DNA of 36,819 nt from Seohaeicola zhoushanensis (GTDB taxonomy: Bacteria; Pseudomonadota; Alphaproteobacteria; Rhodobacterales; Rhodobacteraceae). This document shows positions 35,031 through 36,819 of the stretch, in pieces. The position numbers and the translations under genes were made by a program. How positions within the stretch are numbered: position 1 is the stretch's first letter; each line of letters begins with the position of its first letter. The notes under the pieces were generated by a model. That model did no database searches and had not been told where the DNA came from. It was given only the letters and a program-made list of their open reading frames with translations. Location: the NCBI RefSeq assembly GCF_014656415.1, contig NZ_BNCJ01000029.1, positions 1 to 36,819 on the forward strand, given 5' to 3'.

Positions 35031-36800
35031 TCAGGCCAGCCGACGCTCCCAGTAGGCGCGAGTGGTCTGGGCGTCGTAGCCCTCGCGGTAGGCGGCCTTG
35101 ATACTGTCGAATTCGCGCAGGAAGCGGGTCAGCGTTTTGGTCATCTGCCAAGCCATGGCGAAGAAGGCCCGTTTCGACTGGGTCACGGTATAGGCCTTGT
35201 CGCGGGCGGTGTTCAGATAGGTGATCTGCGTCGCGCCAAGCGCCGGGTAGACTAGGCCCCGGTCTGCCATGCCCAGCACGACGCGGTCCCAGCGGCGCGC
35301 AGAGAAGGGCACCAGGTGACCGTTCAGCGTCCAGAGCCCCAGACGGGTGCGCCACTTGCGCGGCAGACGGGTCAGGCGCCGGCGTTCCGGCGGTAGCGTA
35401 CCGACCTCCTGCCAGACCTCGGTCTTCATCATCTCCTTGATGGTCGCCCGCCGCGCCGCCATGTCGATATTGGCGTCGAAGAATTGCGGCCCCGCCATCA
35501 CGTCCTTCCACGCCAGCATCTGTGCCGCCGCGCTCTCGTAGTGGAAGCGCAGCATCGAGCGCATGATGAAGCGCAGCGCCACCTGCGCTGTCCCCAGCGC
35601 GCTGCGGTGCAAACGGGGCGTGACCAGGTGCTGGATCAGGTGGTTGCGCAGGTCGAGATAGAGGGTCTGGGCGCTCTCCTTCTCCGAGAAATCGTCCTGG
35701 AACGAGACCACGCCGTTCAGCGTGGAGATCTCGAAATCGTTCATCAACGAAAACGAGATGTCGTCGCCCCGCACAAAGAAGGGGAAGGGGTGGTGTTTCA
35801 CCTCAGCAATGGCGAAGGCGAAAAACCACCAGCCGCCGTAGAAGGTGGTGGGCCGCGCACGGTCCGATTCATGCTCCATCTCGAATACCTCGTCGCGGTT
35901 CCTCAGGTCGGTGCCGCAGAACTGTGGCCTGCAGGAGCCGTCGAAATAGGCACCGTTCTCCCACATTGCCCACTTGTGGGTGTTGTTGATCATCGCCCCC
36001 GCGACTGCGGCGCGCCGCGAAAGGGCCAGCGCCAGGAAGACATAGGCGCGGGCGATATTCTCCATGTGGAAGGAGGCGTCGTCATCCATGAACAGGCAAT
36101 GGCTGAAGCCCGCCCCCTCGGCCTCGAGCACGCCGCGAGCAAAGCCGCCGGCGCCACCGTAATTGTGGTTGACGAAGGGCGTGACTTTGTTGCTGGGGGC
36201 GATGCCGGCGCTGTTGCCGTTGTCGACCACCTGCACATGAACCTGGTCGCCGAATTCGAAGGTCGCCAGGAAATCCTCCAGCCGCGCCACCGTTGCGCGC
36301 ACCTGTTCCTCGCGTTTGAAAGTGGTGATCGAGACCGCCAGCCGGGGCAGCTCCGCCGGCACCGTCCGGGTAAGGAACCGCCCGCCCGAGACCGTGGCGC
36401 CGGTGGAGTCCAGCCCCTTGATCTCGACGAAGACCAGACCCTGTGTAGAGCGATTGGCGTAATTCGATACGTCCACCAAGTAAGGCGACCCAACCTCGAG
36501 CATGACTACCTCGCAATGCAGGATCTCCCAGGATTGCTCGGGGATCGCCTGGAGCACCCGCACCTCGACCCGACCGGCACCGCGGATCTCGGCGAAGAGC
36601 CCGTCGAGCGTGCAGGCGCGGTGCCACTTACCGAGATTGAAGAGGTTGAAATAGGTGTCGAAGACGACCGTCGCCCCCTCGCCCAGCCAGATCTCGCCAT
36701 TGTGCTGCGACAGGCCGAAGGCCCCCGAGGCATGGAAGTAGAGCGAATGCTCGGTGCAGATGACCGGGTCAGGCATCAGGAAGTTCTGCAGGGTGATCAT
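35031..36800 (-). CDS. GlfT2-like galactofuranosyltransferase
   Basis: A 589-residue protein with the GlfT2 layout. An N-terminal beta-sandwich domain (about 1-150; SLYFHASGAFGLSQHNGEIW) precedes a GT-A domain beginning AVSITTFKR (155-163). VVDNGNS (191-197), NYGGAGGFARG (213-223), the metal-binding Asp triplet FMDDDASF (237-244), GGWWFFAF (322-329) and RGDDISF (344-350) match the positions of the DDD, WW and DD motifs known in mycobacterial GlfT2. A helical C-terminal domain follows. GlfT2 polymerises galactofuranose, and with glf nearby this one should add Galf to the EPS. It converges with the hydrolase-like gene, leaving only 2 bp. It appears complete, ending 19 bases before the window edge. 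Confidence 0.87.
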   Translation of the reverse strand: MITLQNFLMPDPVICTEHSLYFHASGAFGLSQHNGEIWLGEGATVVFDTYFNLFNLGKWHRACTLDGLFAEIRGAGRVEVRVLQAIPEQSWEILHCEVVMLEVGSPYLVDVSNYANRSTQGLVFVEIKGLDSTGATVSGGRFLTRTVPAELPRLAVSITTFKREEQVRATVARLEDFLATFEFGDQVHVQVVDNGNSAGIAPSNKVTPFVNHNYGGAGGFARGVLEAEGAGFSHCLFMDDDASFHMENIARAYVFLALALSRRAAVAGAMINNTHKWAMWENGAYFDGSCRPQFCGTDLRNRDEVFEMEHESDRARPTTFYGGWWFFAFAIAEVKHHPFPFFVRGDDISFSLMNDFEISTLNGVVSFQDDFSEKESAQTLYLDLRNHLIQHLVTPRLHRSALGTAQVALRFIMRSMLRFHYESAAAQMLAWKDVMAGPQFFDANIDMAARRATIKEMMKTEVWQEVGTLPPERRRLTRLPRKWRTRLGLWTLNGHLVPFSARRWDRVVLGMADRGLVYPALGATQITYLNTARDKAYTVTQSKRAFFAMAWQMTKTLTRFLREFDSIKAAYREGYDAQTTRAYWERRLA

Positions 36801-36819
36801 GGGTCGCGTCTTCAGTCCA

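Noticed and set aside
35389-35400. GGCGGTAGCGTA, an almost perfect ops element
   Set aside because: It lies inside the GlfT2-like coding region on the antisense strand, far from any leader, so it is most likely chance.
34147-35511. 454-codon minus-strand frame across the hydrolase-like gene and the GlfT2-like gene
   Set aside because: It overlaps two genes with strong domain evidence and reads as low-complexity Arg/Ala/Gly sequence.

Overview
The window is high-GC DNA with tight ATGA gene overlaps. The protein families (an rfbCBDA rhamnose set, a WbpM/CapD-type dehydratase, YjbH/YjbF/YjbE proteins, RTX secretion repeats) point to an alphaproteobacterium, most likely of the Rhodobacterales. 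This assignment comes from protein style only; no rRNA or housekeeping gene is present. Almost every gene fits one job: making, sulfating, exporting and reshaping an exopolysaccharide (EPS).

Layout. Positions 1-9031 hold the end of a cut-off gene (possibly a SIS-domain isomerase), two sulfotransferases and a Wzx-type flippase on the plus strand. Facing them on the minus strand are a third sulfotransferase, a WbbL-like GT2, a Wzy/ligase-like membrane protein, a WecG/TagA/CpsF glycosyltransferase and a UDP-sugar 6-dehydrogenase. Positions 9506-12925 encode a large beta-helix protein with C-terminal RTX repeats; it starts at TTG and ends in a perfect 28-bp inverted repeat. From 21370 down to 13241, all on the minus strand, come the initiating phosphoglycosyl transferase, a WbpM/CapD-like dehydratase, YjbH, YjbF, two YjbE-like small secreted proteins and a fourth sulfotransferase.

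Positions 21371-26470 form a lower-GC cassette: an unknown protein, a GT2, an FkbM-like/GT2 fusion and a fifth sulfotransferase. It is bordered by the intact phosphoglycosyl transferase gene on one side and a decayed fragment of a similar gene on the other. Positions 26488-29799 are rfbCBDA (dTDP-L-rhamnose), followed by a PRC-barrel protein. Positions 30293-36800 hold a Wza-like export lipoprotein, an SDR epimerase-like protein, UDP-galactopyranose mutase, a secreted protein with a clan GH-A-like catalytic pattern, and a GlfT2-like galactofuranosyltransferase.

How they fit together (inference). A WbpM-made or related amino-sugar phosphate is placed on undecaprenyl phosphate by the PGT. The GTs extend it with rhamnose, galactofuranose and probably a uronic acid. 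Sulfotransferases decorate it, Wzx flips it, the Wzy-like protein polymerises it, and the Wza-like protein exports it. The Yjb-type proteins, the RTX beta-helix protein and the secreted hydrolase-like protein would act outside the inner membrane. No Wzc/Wzz chain-length protein or tyrosine kinase lies in this window. The product would be a sulfated, galactofuranose- and rhamnose-containing EPS.
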